34,852 bases of DNA from Bacteroidaceae bacterium (GTDB lineage Bacteria > Bacteroidota > Bacteroidia > Bacteroidales > Bacteroidaceae). Position numbers and translations under genes: made by a program. The stretch is from contig JAFZFZ010000027.1 of the NCBI GenBank assembly GCA_017557005.1, positions 1 to 34,852 on the forward strand. Reading direction: 5' to 3'. Below the pieces are notes generated by a model. That model saw only the letters and a program-made list of their open reading frames with translations, was not told the origin of the DNA and ran no database searches. This document shows, piece by piece, positions 1-8,402 of this stretch (its first letter is position 1; every line of letters begins with the position of its first letter).

Positions 1-115
1 ATACATGCCACTCGCCGCAGTTGGGGCAGATGGCCAATGTAGGAGCTACTGCCTTGTCGTGAGTTCTTCTCTTGGCAGTTCTGGTCTTCGATTGTCTTCT
101 TTTAGGATGTGCCAT
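1..115 (-). CDS. rpmF: 50S ribosomal protein L32, partial (C-terminus beyond window)
   Basis: The first 38 codons of ribosomal protein L32, a small zinc-binding protein of the large ribosomal subunit. The ATG lies at 113-115, and the protein begins [20 protein letters not shown], the typical basic L32 N-terminus. It continues to CPNCGEWH, the first half of the zinc-ribbon cysteine set. The rest, including the second cysteine pair, lies off the left edge. The start is only 11 bp downstream of the DUF177 stop codon, so the two are almost certainly one transcript; yceD-rpmF pairing is widespread in bacteria. The identification is firm. Confidence 0.95.
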   Translation of the reverse strand, partial: MAHPKRRQSKTRTAKRRTHDKAVAPTLAICPNCGEWHV

Positions 116-126
116 TTCTTTTAGTT

Positions 127-696
127 TTAATTATTAATTATTTTCTTTAAACCTTCCCAACGCGGATCTATAGGAGCATCCGCTTCGTCTGACTCGTCGC
201 CGAACGTGATTGCATCGCTATCGTCGAACTCATCTTCGTCGGCCGAACGCAACAAATGCTTGCTCAGCTTGCCAGACATCTCTTTGTTGCACTTACCGGG
301 AGCATGCACATGCTTCATCGGTATGGCGAGGGCGATAAACTCGTATATGTACCAAGCCACGTTGATGACACCCTCCATCTCGGGGATAATCACCACGTCG
401 CCCTGCTCACCGTAGTCGGCGCCCAGCTTCACCTGCAACTGGCCTTTGGTGTGGATGTCGAGGTCCATCTCGTCGAGGCAACGGTCACAGCTGACCTTTA
501 CCACGCCGTCGAGCACGAAACTCAGTTCGTACACGTCGACACTGCGATGCACATCAAGCGCTACCTGCACTTTACCCTTCTGCACCTCGGGGCCATCGAT
601 ATGGGCAAAGAACTCGTTATCGACACTCAAGTCGTAAGAGGCGTTCACCTCTTTCATACCTCGCAGGTCTATCTTATAACTGTCAAATTTACCCAT
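127..696 (-). CDS. DUF177 / YceD family protein
   Basis: A 189-residue protein of the DUF177 (YceD) family, which sits upstream of rpmF in many bacteria and has been linked to large-subunit rRNA or ribosome accumulation. The family-typical centre contains a CDRC pair (C70 and C73) followed by an acidic stretch, and a further cysteine follows in HAPGKC. The C-terminal third is acidic (DEDEFDDSD) and ends in [10 protein letters not shown], a common ending in this family. The ATG at 694-696 follows an A-rich leader with no strong Shine-Dalgarno site, as is usual in Bacteroidetes. The gene lies directly upstream of rpmF and has a good -7 box 52 bp upstream. The family call is secure; the molecular role is known only in outline. 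Confidence 0.85.
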   Translation of the reverse strand: MGKFDSYKIDLRGMKEVNASYDLSVDNEFFAHIDGPEVQKGKVQVALDVHRSVDVYELSFVLDGVVKVSCDRCLDEMDLDIHTKGQLQVKLGADYGEQGDVVIIPEMEGVINVAWYIYEFIALAIPMKHVHAPGKCNKEMSGKLSKHLLRSADEDEFDDSDAITFGDESDEADAPIDPRWEGLKKIINN

Positions 697-747
697 TTTC
701 GTTACTTTTTAATGGTCGCACACGAATAGATGTGGCCAATCGGGCGA

Positions 748-755
748 CAAAGATA
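748..755 (-). promoter_or_regulatory. Bacteroidetes-type -7 box for DUF177-rpmF
   Basis: On the minus strand this reads TATCTTTG, an exact match to the Bacteroidetes -7 consensus TAnnTTTG, about 52 bp upstream of the DUF177 ATG. No clean TTG -33 element is seen at the expected distance, so the promoter rests on the -7 box alone. The rest of 756-931 is A+T-rich spacer with no gene seen. Confidence 0.5.
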
Positions 756-931
756 CAACATTTTATTCATTTCGCATCACGAATTAGTGTAAAACTTTGC
801 TTTTTTATCACGTTTTTACCGCAAACGCGGGTTAAGCAGCGTTAAAAAAGCTTACTTTTCACACCATACAATGCAATGACGGGGTATTTTGTTCGCTCAC
901 AGGGCAAAAAAACATCGCTCGCCCTACCCTA

Positions 932-2080
932 TCACTTGCGCAATTCGATGCGGAAGGTGGTGCCCTTACCCAGTTCGGAATGCTTCACGTAGATGCGGCC
1001 CTTGTGGTAGCTCTCGATGATGCGCTTGGCCAGCGAGAGACCCAAACCCCAGCCTCGCTTCTTGGTGGTGAAGCCAGGAGAGAACACGCTGTTGAAGTGG
1101 CTCTTCTGGATGCCCTTGCCGGTATCGACCACGTCGATGTAGACGCGCTCGTCGGTCTGCGCCACGTGCAAGGTGATGCTGCCCTCGCCATCCATGGCGT
1201 CGATGGCGTTCTTGCAGAGGTTCTCGATGACCCACTCGAAGAGCGGACTGCACATGCGTATCATGATGGAGCGCTCGGGCACGACGCAGCGGATGGCCAC
1301 GCGCTCAGATGAGCGGCGACTGATGTAGTCGACCACGCGGGTGAGGGCCTCATTGAGGTTTTCAGGGGTGGTCTCGGGCAGAGAGCCTATCTTTGAGAAG
1401 CGCTCGGCAATGATCTCGAGACGCTTCACGTCTTTGTTCATCTCGGGGATGAGTTCATCGTCGGGGTAGGTAGAGCGCAGGATCTCGACCCATGCCATGA
1501 GCGACGAGATGGGGGTACCCAACTGATGGGCGGTCTCCTTGGAGAGGCCTACCCACACGCGGTTCTGCTCGGAGCGTTTCATGCTGAGCAGGGCAAAGAG
1601 GGCTACCAGGAGAAACACGATGAAGACGCCAAACTGCACATAGGGATAGGCACCCAAGCGCTTGAGCATGAGCGAGTCGTCGTAGCACACCTCGTAGTAG
1701 CGACCGGGCTCGTTCATATCCATGCGGATGATGTTGCCTGCATCGCGCATGGCTGCCGCCTGGTGCATGAGATAGCCCAGCGTGTCGGTGCCATGGATGC
1801 GCACGTTGCTGTAGCTCTCGATGCCGCCTCTATCGTCGAGCACGATGACGGGGATGGTGTTGTTGCCACGGATGACGGTGAGTACAAGCGTGAGGTCGGT
1901 GCTTTCATCGGCGTTGTTGAAGGCGCGCATGGCCTCGGTCCATATCTCCATGCGGGTGGCCTCCTCACGCTCGAGGTCGCGCACCAGGAAGTTGGAGAAG
2001 ATGAGCGATGCCACGCCCAGCAGCATGGCTATCACGATGAGCGCTATCTTGATAGCGCGTGTACGATTGATCCATTCCAT
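932..2080 (-). CDS. Membrane sensor histidine kinase (orphan)
   Basis: A 382-residue two-component sensor kinase. There are two membrane segments (about residues 11-32 and 147-167) with a ~115-residue presumed periplasmic sensor region between them that I cannot assign to a known fold. The cytoplasmic part has the H-box KETAHQLGTP with phospho-acceptor His185, and a HATPase domain: N-box around 287-296 (NLCKNAIDAM), G1 DTGKGI at 319-324, an F-box-like FSPGFTTK and G2 GWGLGL at 343-348. All catalytic boxes are present, so it should be active. No response regulator lies nearby, so the partner is encoded elsewhere. It follows rnhB by 88 bp in the same direction and may be the distal gene of the suf-rnhB transcript. 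The signal sensed is unknown. Confidence 0.9.
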   Translation of the reverse strand: MEWINRTRAIKIALIVIAMLLGVASLIFSNFLVRDLEREEATRMEIWTEAMRAFNNADESTDLTLVLTVIRGNNTIPVIVLDDRGGIESYSNVRIHGTDTLGYLMHQAAAMRDAGNIIRMDMNEPGRYYEVCYDDSLMLKRLGAYPYVQFGVFIVFLLVALFALLSMKRSEQNRVWVGLSKETAHQLGTPISSLMAWVEILRSTYPDDELIPEMNKDVKRLEIIAERFSKIGSLPETTPENLNEALTRVVDYISRRSSERVAIRCVVPERSIMIRMCSPLFEWVIENLCKNAIDAMDGEGSITLHVAQTDERVYIDVVDTGKGIQKSHFNSVFSPGFTTKKRGWGLGLSLAKRIIESYHKGRIYVKHSELGKGTTFRIELRK

Positions 2081-2093
2081 AGTATATATTCAG

Positions 2094-2110
2094 CAGTCGG
2101 GCGGGCCGAC
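2094..2110. repeat. Small inverted repeat in the rnhB-kinase spacer
   Basis: The arms AGTCGG and CCGACC (5 exact pairs plus a wobble-type end) enclose a GC-rich loop, just upstream of the histidine kinase ATG. There is no T-run after it on either strand, so it is not a terminator. It might shape the mRNA between rnhB and the kinase. Confidence 0.35.
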
Positions 2111-2168
2111 CATTTCCTATATTAACGCAGGAAGGGGCAAATTAGTATGCCGCGCGGGAAAGAATGCA

Positions 2169-2783
2169 TCAGAAGTCGAGCGACAACTGTCCGTCGCCCA
2201 AGAGGTTGTAGCTCATGCGGTGGTAGGGGCTGAGGCCATGTTCCTTGATGCCGGCACGGTGCTTGGCCGTGGGGTAGCCTTTGTTGTGATTCCAATCGTA
2301 GTGGGAAAATTCCTCGTGCAAGCGGTTCATGTAGTCGTCGCGATAGGTCTTGGCAAGGATAGAGGCAGCGGCAATGTTCATCAGTTTGCCGTCGCCCTTG
2401 ACCACGGTCTCGTGCGGGGTGTCGCCGTAGGGTTTGAACTTGTTGCCATCGACCACCACGTACTGGGGGCGTATCTGCAGTCCGTCGAGGGCGCGGTGCA
2501 TGGCGAGGATAGAGGCGTTGAGGATGTTGATCTCGTCGATCTCCTTGGCGGTGACGATGCCGAGCGACCAGGCGAGAGCATCGCGTTCGATATCTTCGCG
2601 CAGGGCATAGCGCTGCTTCTCGGTCAGCTGTTTCGAGTCGTTGAGCAGGGGGTGCGAATAGTCGGGCGGCAGTATCACTGCTGCGGCATACACATCGCCA
2701 GCCAGGCAGCCACGACCAGCCTCATCACAGCCCGCTTCGATAAACTCGGGATGGAGGCAAGGTTTCAACGGAGCATTCATCAT
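2169..2783 (-). CDS. rnhB: Ribonuclease HII
   Basis: A 204-residue RNase HII, the cytoplasmic endonuclease that cuts the RNA strand of RNA-DNA hybrids and starts excision of single ribonucleotides from DNA. The N-terminus carries the family signature GCDEAGRG, with metal-binding Asp20 and Glu21, followed by LAGDVYAAAVIL. The second motif, VVVDGNK, supplies Asp112. The length is normal for the family. Either of two adjacent Met codons could start translation; there is no strong Shine-Dalgarno site. The start is 16 bp from the sufS stop, so it is probably co-transcribed with suf, although its function is unrelated to Fe-S assembly. The call is firm. Confidence 0.95.
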   Translation of the reverse strand: MMNAPLKPCLHPEFIEAGCDEAGRGCLAGDVYAAAVILPPDYSHPLLNDSKQLTEKQRYALREDIERDALAWSLGIVTAKEIDEINILNASILAMHRALDGLQIRPQYVVVDGNKFKPYGDTPHETVVKGDGKLMNIAAASILAKTYRDDYMNRLHEEFSHYDWNHNKGYPTAKHRAGIKEHGLSPYHRMSYNLLGDGQLSLDF

Positions 2784-2799
2784 TCAAAACTCAGAATTA

Positions 2800-4017
2800 T
2801 CAGAACATTTTACGCACTCTGTCCACGGCTGCCACGAGGGCGTCGACCTCGGCCATCGTATTGTAGAGAGCAAAGGAGGCACGTACGGTGCCGGGAATGC
2901 CCATGCGCTGCATCAGGGGCTGGGCGCAGTGGTGACCGGTGCGCACGGCAATGCCGAGACGATCGAGCAAGGTGCCCAGGTCAGAGGGGTGTATATCGGC
3001 CACGTTGAAGGAGATGACGGCGCCACGCTCCTCGGCCTCGCCAATGATGCGCATGCCAGGAATCTCGCGCAAGCGCTGTAGGGCATAGTCGGTGAGAGCC
3101 TTCTCATGAGCGGCAATATGCTCAATGCCGAGTGCAGACACATAGTCGAGGGCACGGGCAAAGGCAGTGGTACCGATATAGTCGGGGGTACCGGCCTCAA
3201 ACTTATAGGGGAGTTCGTTGAAGGTGGTGCGCTCGAAGGATACAGTCTGTATCATCTCGCCACCGCCCTGATAGGGAGGCATACGATCGAGCCACTGCTC
3301 CTTGCCATAGAGCACGCCAATGCCTGTGGGGCCATAGATCTTGTGTGCGCTGAAGGCATAGAAGTCGGCATCGAGTGCCTGCACATCGACCTTGATATGG
3401 GGCACGCCCTGTGCGCCATCTACGGCAAAGGGTACATCGTGCTCGTGGGCGATGCGTATCATCTCACCGATGGGGTTGACCGTACCCAACACGTTGGACA
3501 CGTGAGTGACCGACACCAGGCGGGTGCGTTCATTGAAGAGCTTCACATATTCATCCATGCAGATTTCGCCCTTGTCGGTGATGGGTATCACACGCAAGCG
3601 GATGCCCTTGCGCTGCTCGAGCAGTTGCCAAGGCACGATGTTGCTATGGTGCTCCATGGTGGACACGATGACCTCGTCGCCCTCGTGCAGGAAGGCCTCG
3701 CCAAACGACGATGCCAGCAGATTGAGAGCCTCGGTGGTGCCACGCGTGAAGATAATCTCACTGGCAGAGGCGGCATTGATAAACGAACGCACGCGCTCGC
3801 GCGAGGCCTCGTGCAGTTTGGTGGCCTCCTGTGAGAGGAAGTGCACACCGCGGTGCACATTGGCATTCACCGAATAGTACTCCTCCGTGATGGCATCTAC
3901 TACCGTGCGGGGCTTCTGCGTGGTGGCTCCATTGTCGAGATACACCAAGGGCTTGCCATATACCTGGCGGCCCAGGATGGGGAAGTCGGCACGGATGGCG
4001 TCAATATCGTATATCAT
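2800..4017 (-). CDS. sufS: Cysteine desulfurase SufS
   Basis: A 405-residue PLP-dependent group II cysteine desulfurase. It takes sulfur from L-cysteine, leaving alanine, and passes it as a persulfide to the SufBCD scaffold. Visible landmarks are the start YLDNGATTQKP, PLP-contacting STMEHHSN (around H123-H124), AVDGAQ (D200 and Q203), the PLP Schiff-base lysine K226 in FSAHKIYGP, and the persulfide cysteine C364 in RTGHHCAQP. The length matches SufS rather than IscS. It lies last among the four suf genes, 18 bp after sufD. No SufE or SufU acceptor gene is seen in the window. Confidence 0.96.
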   Translation of the reverse strand: MIYDIDAIRADFPILGRQVYGKPLVYLDNGATTQKPRTVVDAITEEYYSVNANVHRGVHFLSQEATKLHEASRERVRSFINAASASEIIFTRGTTEALNLLASSFGEAFLHEGDEVIVSTMEHHSNIVPWQLLEQRKGIRLRVIPITDKGEICMDEYVKLFNERTRLVSVTHVSNVLGTVNPIGEMIRIAHEHDVPFAVDGAQGVPHIKVDVQALDADFYAFSAHKIYGPTGIGVLYGKEQWLDRMPPYQGGGEMIQTVSFERTTFNELPYKFEAGTPDYIGTTAFARALDYVSALGIEHIAAHEKALTDYALQRLREIPGMRIIGEAEERGAVISFNVADIHPSDLGTLLDRLGIAVRTGHHCAQPLMQRMGIPGTVRASFALYNTMAEVDALVAAVDRVRKMF

Positions 4018-4035
4018 CGTATCGCTCTCCTACTT

Positions 4036-5445
4036 TTATTTACATACTGTACAATCGCCACACTTACCCAGCTCGCCACGGAAGCGCTTCTCCACGAGGT
4101 GGTGCAGACGGTCGCGCAGGGCCTCGAGGCCTACGCCATCAATCACTTCGCCCACGAAGGCACGCATCAAGAGCTGGCGCGCCTCGACGAAGCTGATGCC
4201 GCGCTGCTGCATATAGAAGAGGGCATCTTCATTGAGCTGACCTACGGTAGCGCCGTGGCTACACTTCACATCGTCGGCATAGATCTCGAGCTGGGGCTGG
4301 GTATACATACGAGCCTGGCGTGTGAGGCAGAGGTTGCGATTGGTCTGCTGCGAGTCGGTGTGCTGAGCACCTTCGCGCACAAGTACCTTGCCAGCAAAGG
4401 CGCCAGTAGCCTCATCATCGAGCACATACTTGTAGAGCTCGTGGCTGGTGCAGTCGCTCACGGCATGGTCGATGAAGGTATGATTGTCTACATGTTGCTG
4501 CTTATCGGCAATGGCCATGCCGCAGAGGTCGATATGGGCACCGCGGCCTGCGAGAGTCACGCGTGTAGTGTTGCGGGTGGTGCCGCCCACGAGGGTGATA
4601 TCATTGATATGCACACGGCTATCTGCCTCTTGCTGCACATAGAGATTGCTGAGGCGGGTGGTGCGGGGAGTAGACTCCTCAAGCTCGTAAAACTCGAATG
4701 AGGCGCCACGACCCACGAAGACCTCGATAACCTGTGTGGCAAGGAAGTCGACCTCGTCGGTGGTGTGGTCGCATGCAAGGATGCGGGCCTGCGCATTGTC
4801 CTCCACGATGATGAGCACACGGCGATTGGCCATAAAATTGACATCGGCACGCAGTATGTTGACCAACTGAATGGGCTTCTCCACCACTACGCCTTTGGGA
4901 ACATAGACGAAGAGGCCATCTTGTGCCAGCAGGGTGTTGAGGGCGGTGACAGCATCCTCTTCGGTGCGAGCAAGCTGACCATAATGCTTGGCCACGAGCT
5001 CGGGGTGTTGGGCCGAGAGCTCCTTGAGGCTGCCGAGGATGACTCCGTCGGGCAAGGTAGCCTTAGGCAGGGCACGATTGTAGAAGGTGTCGTTCACCAT
5101 GAAGTAGAGCGAGGTGCTCATATTGGGCACGTCGCACTTGAACACGTCGTAGGGATTGACGGGGATGTCGAGGCGACTGATATTGAGTCCGCAGTCGGGT
5201 GCAAAGAGCGCCTCCACATCGGTATACTTGTAGTCCTCTACCCTCTTCGTGGGGAAGCCCGACTGCTCCAAGTGGCTGTAGGCCTCATCGCGCAACGCAT
5301 TCATCACATCGCAGCTATGGCGTGCGATGAGCTCGCGGCACTCGCGGTAGAGGGTGAGGTATTGGGCTGCAGCCCCACGGCCCCCCTCATTCCCCCCAAG
5401 GGGGGATGACACGACCTGGTTGTTATCTATTTTTGAATTGCTCAT
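4036..5445 (-). CDS. sufD: Fe-S cluster assembly protein SufD
   Basis: SufD, a partner in the SufBC2D scaffold on which Fe-S clusters are built in the cytoplasm. From the ATG at 5443-5445 it is about 469 residues. An in-frame GTG at 5467-5469 would add eight residues (MTKQGIIY) but lies inside a repeat, so I prefer the ATG. The C-terminal beta-helix core has the usual SufD features: SHGATVGQLNEDALFYMQQR, then the conserved helical end. The extreme C-terminus is cysteine-rich (GKCGDCTVCK). Residues about 13-25 (SSPLGGNEGGRGAA) are encoded by a G/C-rich repeat copy and are probably dispensable. Overall similarity to SufB in the core supports the call. Confidence 0.93.
   Translation of the reverse strand: MSNSKIDNNQVVSSPLGGNEGGRGAAAQYLTLYRECRELIARHSCDVMNALRDEAYSHLEQSGFPTKRVEDYKYTDVEALFAPDCGLNISRLDIPVNPYDVFKCDVPNMSTSLYFMVNDTFYNRALPKATLPDGVILGSLKELSAQHPELVAKHYGQLARTEEDAVTALNTLLAQDGLFVYVPKGVVVEKPIQLVNILRADVNFMANRRVLIIVEDNAQARILACDHTTDEVDFLATQVIEVFVGRGASFEFYELEESTPRTTRLSNLYVQQEADSRVHINDITLVGGTTRNTTRVTLAGRGAHIDLCGMAIADKQQHVDNHTFIDHAVSDCTSHELYKYVLDDEATGAFAGKVLVREGAQHTDSQQTNRNLCLTRQARMYTQPQLEIYADDVKCSHGATVGQLNEDALFYMQQRGISFVEARQLLMRAFVGEVIDGVGLEALRDRLHHLVEKRFRGELGKCGDCTVCK
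5375..5411 (-). repeat. GC-rich interspersed repeat, copy A (inside sufD 5' end)
   Basis: Read on the minus strand this begins TGTCATCCCCCCTTGGGGGG and continues into a G-rich run. It is a diverged, oppositely oriented copy of the sequence at 5464-5500. It lies inside the sufD reading frame and encodes about residues 13-25, so it appears to be a short repeat absorbed into a coding sequence. Confidence 0.6.
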
Positions 5446-5463
5446 ATATATAATACCTTGCTT

Positions 5464-5496
5464 TGTCACCTCCCCCTTGGGGGAGGCGGGAGGGGG

Positions 5497-5500
<4 letters not shown>
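5464..5500 (+). repeat. GC-rich interspersed repeat, copy B (sufC-sufD junction)
   Basis: Read on the plus strand this begins TGTCACCTCCCCCTTGGGGG and ends in a GGAGGGGGC run. It covers the sufC stop codon (5497-5499) and the spacer before sufD. Copies A and B point at each other across about 52 bp that contain the sufD ATG, so the sufCD mRNA could fold them together. Confidence 0.6.
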
Positions 5501-6249
<749 letters not shown>

Positions 6250-6265
6250 TTTGCTTTATATTTTT

Positions 6266-6339
6266 CAGAGTTCTCAGAGGACCCGGAGTTCTCAGAGCAC
6301 TCTTAATTGTCAATTATCAATTGTCCATTGTCAATTATT
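6266..6339. repeat. Short direct repeats in the sufB-sufC spacer
   Basis: GAGTTCTCAGAG occurs twice, at 6268-6279 and 6286-6297, an 18-bp period. It is followed by overlapping copies and inversions of CAATTGTCAATT (about 6305-6338) that abut the sufB stop codon at 6340-6342. The CAATTGTC units are self-complementary and could form alternative hairpins in the mRNA. There is no coding potential. Confidence 0.55.
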
Positions 6340-7830
6340 CTATCCCACACTTCCCTCCAGCGATACCGAGAGCAGTTTCTGCGCCTCTACGGCAAACTCC
6401 ATGGGCAGCTTATTGATAACCTCCTTGGCATAGCCATTGACGATGAGTCCGATGGCGTCCTCGGTCTTGATGCCGCGCTGGTTGCAGTAGAAGAGTTGGT
6501 CTTCAGATATCTTCGAGGTGGTGGCCTCGTGCTCCACTACGGCGGTCTCATTCTTGATATCCATGTAAGGGAAGGTATGTGCACCGCAGTGGCTGCCGAG
6601 CAGCAGAGAGTCGCACTGGCTATAGTTGCGTGCGCCGTCGGCCTTCTCGCCCACCTTCACCAATCCGCGGTACGAGTTCTCGCTCTTACCAGCCGAGATA
6701 CCCTTACTGATGATGGTACTCTTGGTGTTGCGTCCGAGGTGTATCATCTTAGTGCCCGTGTCGGCCTGCTGGTAGTTGTTGGTCACCGCTACGGAGTAGA
6801 ACTCACCCTGCGAACCATCACCCGAGAGCACACACGAGGGATACTTCCATGTGATGGCCGAGCCCGTCTCCACCTGCGTCCACGACAGTTTGCTATCGAC
6901 ACCACGGCAGTGTCCGCGCTTGGTCACGAAGTTATATACACCGCCCTTGCCCTCGGCATCGCCGGGGTACCAGTTCTGCACGGTGCTGTACTTCACCTCG
7001 GCACGGTCCATCACCACAATCTCTACGATGGCTGCATGTAGCTGGTTCTCATCGCGCATGGGAGCTGTGCAGCCCTCGAGGTACGACACGTAGCTGTCGT
7101 CGTCGGCCACGATGAGCGTACGCTCAAACTGACCCGTACCCGCCGCATTGATGCGGAAGTAGGTAGACAACTCCATGGGGCAGCGTGTGCCCTTGGGGAT
7201 ATATACGAACGAGCCGTCGCTAAACACAGCCGAGTTGAGTGCGGCAAAGTAGTTGTCGCGGTAGTTCACCACCGAGCCTAAGTATTGCTTCACTAAGTCG
7301 GGATACTCGCGCACTGCCTCGCTGATGGAGCAGAAGATGATACCCTTCTCGAGGAGTGTCTCCTTGAAGGTCGTCTTCACACTCACCGAATCCATCACCG
7401 CATCCACCGCCATACCACCGCTCAGTGCCAAGCGCTCCTCGAGGGGTATGCCCAGTTTGTCAAAGGTTTTCATCACCTCGGGGTCAATCTCGTCGAGGCT
7501 CTTGGGCCCCTCCTTCTTCTTCGTGGGGTCGGCATAGTATGATATGGCTTGGTAGTCGATCTCGGGGATGCGCAAGTGGGCCCACTGCGGCATGTCGAGC
7601 GTGAGCCAGTAGCGGTAGGCCTTGAGGCGGAAGTCGAGCAGCCACTCGGGCTCACTCTTCTTGGCAGAGATGATGCGCACCACCTCCTCGCTCAAGCCCA
7701 CGGGTATGACCTCAGTGTCCACATCCGTGGTGAAGCCATACTTGTACTTCTCCTCGGTGAGACTGCGCACATACTGATTGTCGGTACGTGCATTGAGGTT
7801 GTTATCTTGAGGTTGTTCCATATTATTCAT
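6340..7830 (-). CDS. sufB: Fe-S cluster assembly protein SufB
   Basis: A 496-residue SufB, the main scaffold subunit of SufBC2D. The sequence has the family's hallmark blocks: [59 protein letters not shown] and the C-terminal [20 protein letters not shown] with QRGIKTEDA, including the conserved late Glu/His positions used in cluster building. The length is slightly above average. Two near-adjacent Met codons (residues 1 and 4) could be the start. It is the first gene of the suf cluster and has a strong promoter match just upstream; its leader region is shared with the divergent glutaredoxin-like gene. Confidence 0.96.
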   Translation of the reverse strand: MNNMEQPQDNNLNARTDNQYVRSLTEEKYKYGFTTDVDTEVIPVGLSEEVVRIISAKKSEPEWLLDFRLKAYRYWLTLDMPQWAHLRIPEIDYQAISYYADPTKKKEGPKSLDEIDPEVMKTFDKLGIPLEERLALSGGMAVDAVMDSVSVKTTFKETLLEKGIIFCSISEAVREYPDLVKQYLGSVVNYRDNYFAALNSAVFSDGSFVYIPKGTRCPMELSTYFRINAAGTGQFERTLIVADDDSYVSYLEGCTAPMRDENQLHAAIVEIVVMDRAEVKYSTVQNWYPGDAEGKGGVYNFVTKRGHCRGVDSKLSWTQVETGSAITWKYPSCVLSGDGSQGEFYSVAVTNNYQQADTGTKMIHLGRNTKSTIISKGISAGKSENSYRGLVKVGEKADGARNYSQCDSLLLGSHCGAHTFPYMDIKNETAVVEHEATTSKISEDQLFYCNQRGIKTEDAIGLIVNGYAKEVINKLPMEFAVEAQKLLSVSLEGSVG

Positions 7831-7840
7831 TTAGGGAGCA

Positions 7841-7871
7841 CGAAAGTACTACTTTTTACTGAAACGTGCAA
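7841..7871 (-). promoter_or_regulatory. Promoter of the suf operon
   Basis: On the minus strand, TTG (7869-7871), then 20 bases, then TACTTTCG (7841-7848). This is the Bacteroidetes TTG/TAnnTTTG arrangement with one mismatch in the -7 box. The predicted start of transcription lies within about 10 bp of the sufB start, so the leader is very short. Confidence 0.6.
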
Positions 7872-7918
7872 GCACAGCATTTGTTTTTAGCCGACACGCC
7901 GCCATTAACTCCAAAATA

Positions 7919-7950
7919 TTTGTTACACCTATCAAACTTTCGTATCTTCG
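7919..7950 (+). promoter_or_regulatory. Promoter of the glutaredoxin-like gene
   Basis: TTTG (7919-7922), 20 bases, then TATCTTCG (7943-7950), followed by an ATG 25 bp further on at 7975. It is divergent from the suf promoter and about 50 bp away, so one regulator could reach both. Confidence 0.6.
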
Positions 7951-7974
7951 CAGTGATTATTAAATACCCACACT

Positions 7975-8289
7975 ATGATAAAGATATACGTTATGGAGAG
8001 CTGCCCCGACTGCACCGAAGTCAAGGCACTATACAGCAATCACCCTGAGTACGAACTCATCGACATAGGCCGCCAAGCCCGCAGCCTGAAGGAGTTTCTC
8101 GCCCTGCGCGATCATCACCCCGCATTCGACAAGGTGCGCGAACGCGGCAACATCGGCATCCCCTGCTTCCTCCGCGAAGATGGCTCAGTAGCCATCTCAC
8201 TCAAGCACTTCGATGCTGGGCACTTCATCGAAGGCATCCCCACAGTAGCAGAAGGGGCTTCGTGTAGTCTCGATGGCACAGGATGTTGA
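7975..8289 (+). CDS. Glutaredoxin/thioredoxin-fold small protein with CPDC motif
   Basis: A 104-residue protein beginning MIKIYVMESCPDC, a beta strand leading into a CxxC active site (C10 and C13) at the position expected for a glutaredoxin fold. The second half has GNIGIPCFLREDGS, in which the IP before the strand matches the cis-proline turn of the thioredoxin fold. It probably acts in cytoplasmic thiol-disulfide exchange; no signal peptide is seen. It is divergent from sufB with its own promoter. Its usual partners are unknown. An additional C-terminal pair (GASCSLDGTGC) could bind metal or form a second disulfide. The fold is likely; the substrate is not known. Confidence 0.75.
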   Translation: MIKIYVMESCPDCTEVKALYSNHPEYELIDIGRQARSLKEFLALRDHHPAFDKVRERGNIGIPCFLREDGSVAISLKHFDAGHFIEGIPTVAEGASCSLDGTGC

Positions 8290-8370
8290 CATAAAGCCAA
8301 AGAGGGATGTTCGAATGTCACCCTTTCCGGAAAAACATAGTAAAGCCTTCGGTAAATCGATAAAATGCAC

Positions 8371-8378
8371 TAAATTTG
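8371..8378 (+). promoter_or_regulatory. Candidate -7 box upstream of the YhcG-like gene
   Basis: TAAATTTG matches TAnnTTTG exactly, 24 bp before the ATG at 8403. At the -33 distance (20 bases upstream) there is TTC rather than TTG, so the match is partial. Confidence 0.45.
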
Positions 8379-8402
8379 TAGCGAGAACCAAAACGAGAAT
8401 GT

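Noticed and set aside
880..931. Terminator after the histidine kinase
   Set aside because: A T7 run is present on the minus strand, but the sequence before it forms no convincing stem.
3106..4701. Long plus-strand frames opposite sufS and sufD
   Set aside because: Antisense shadows of genes with intact catalytic motifs; composition follows the complementary codons and no start or promoter supports them.
5445..5469. GTG start of sufD at 5467-5469
   Set aside because: It would place the first eight codons in the GC-rich repeat and its flank; the ATG at 5443-5445 gives a more usual start.
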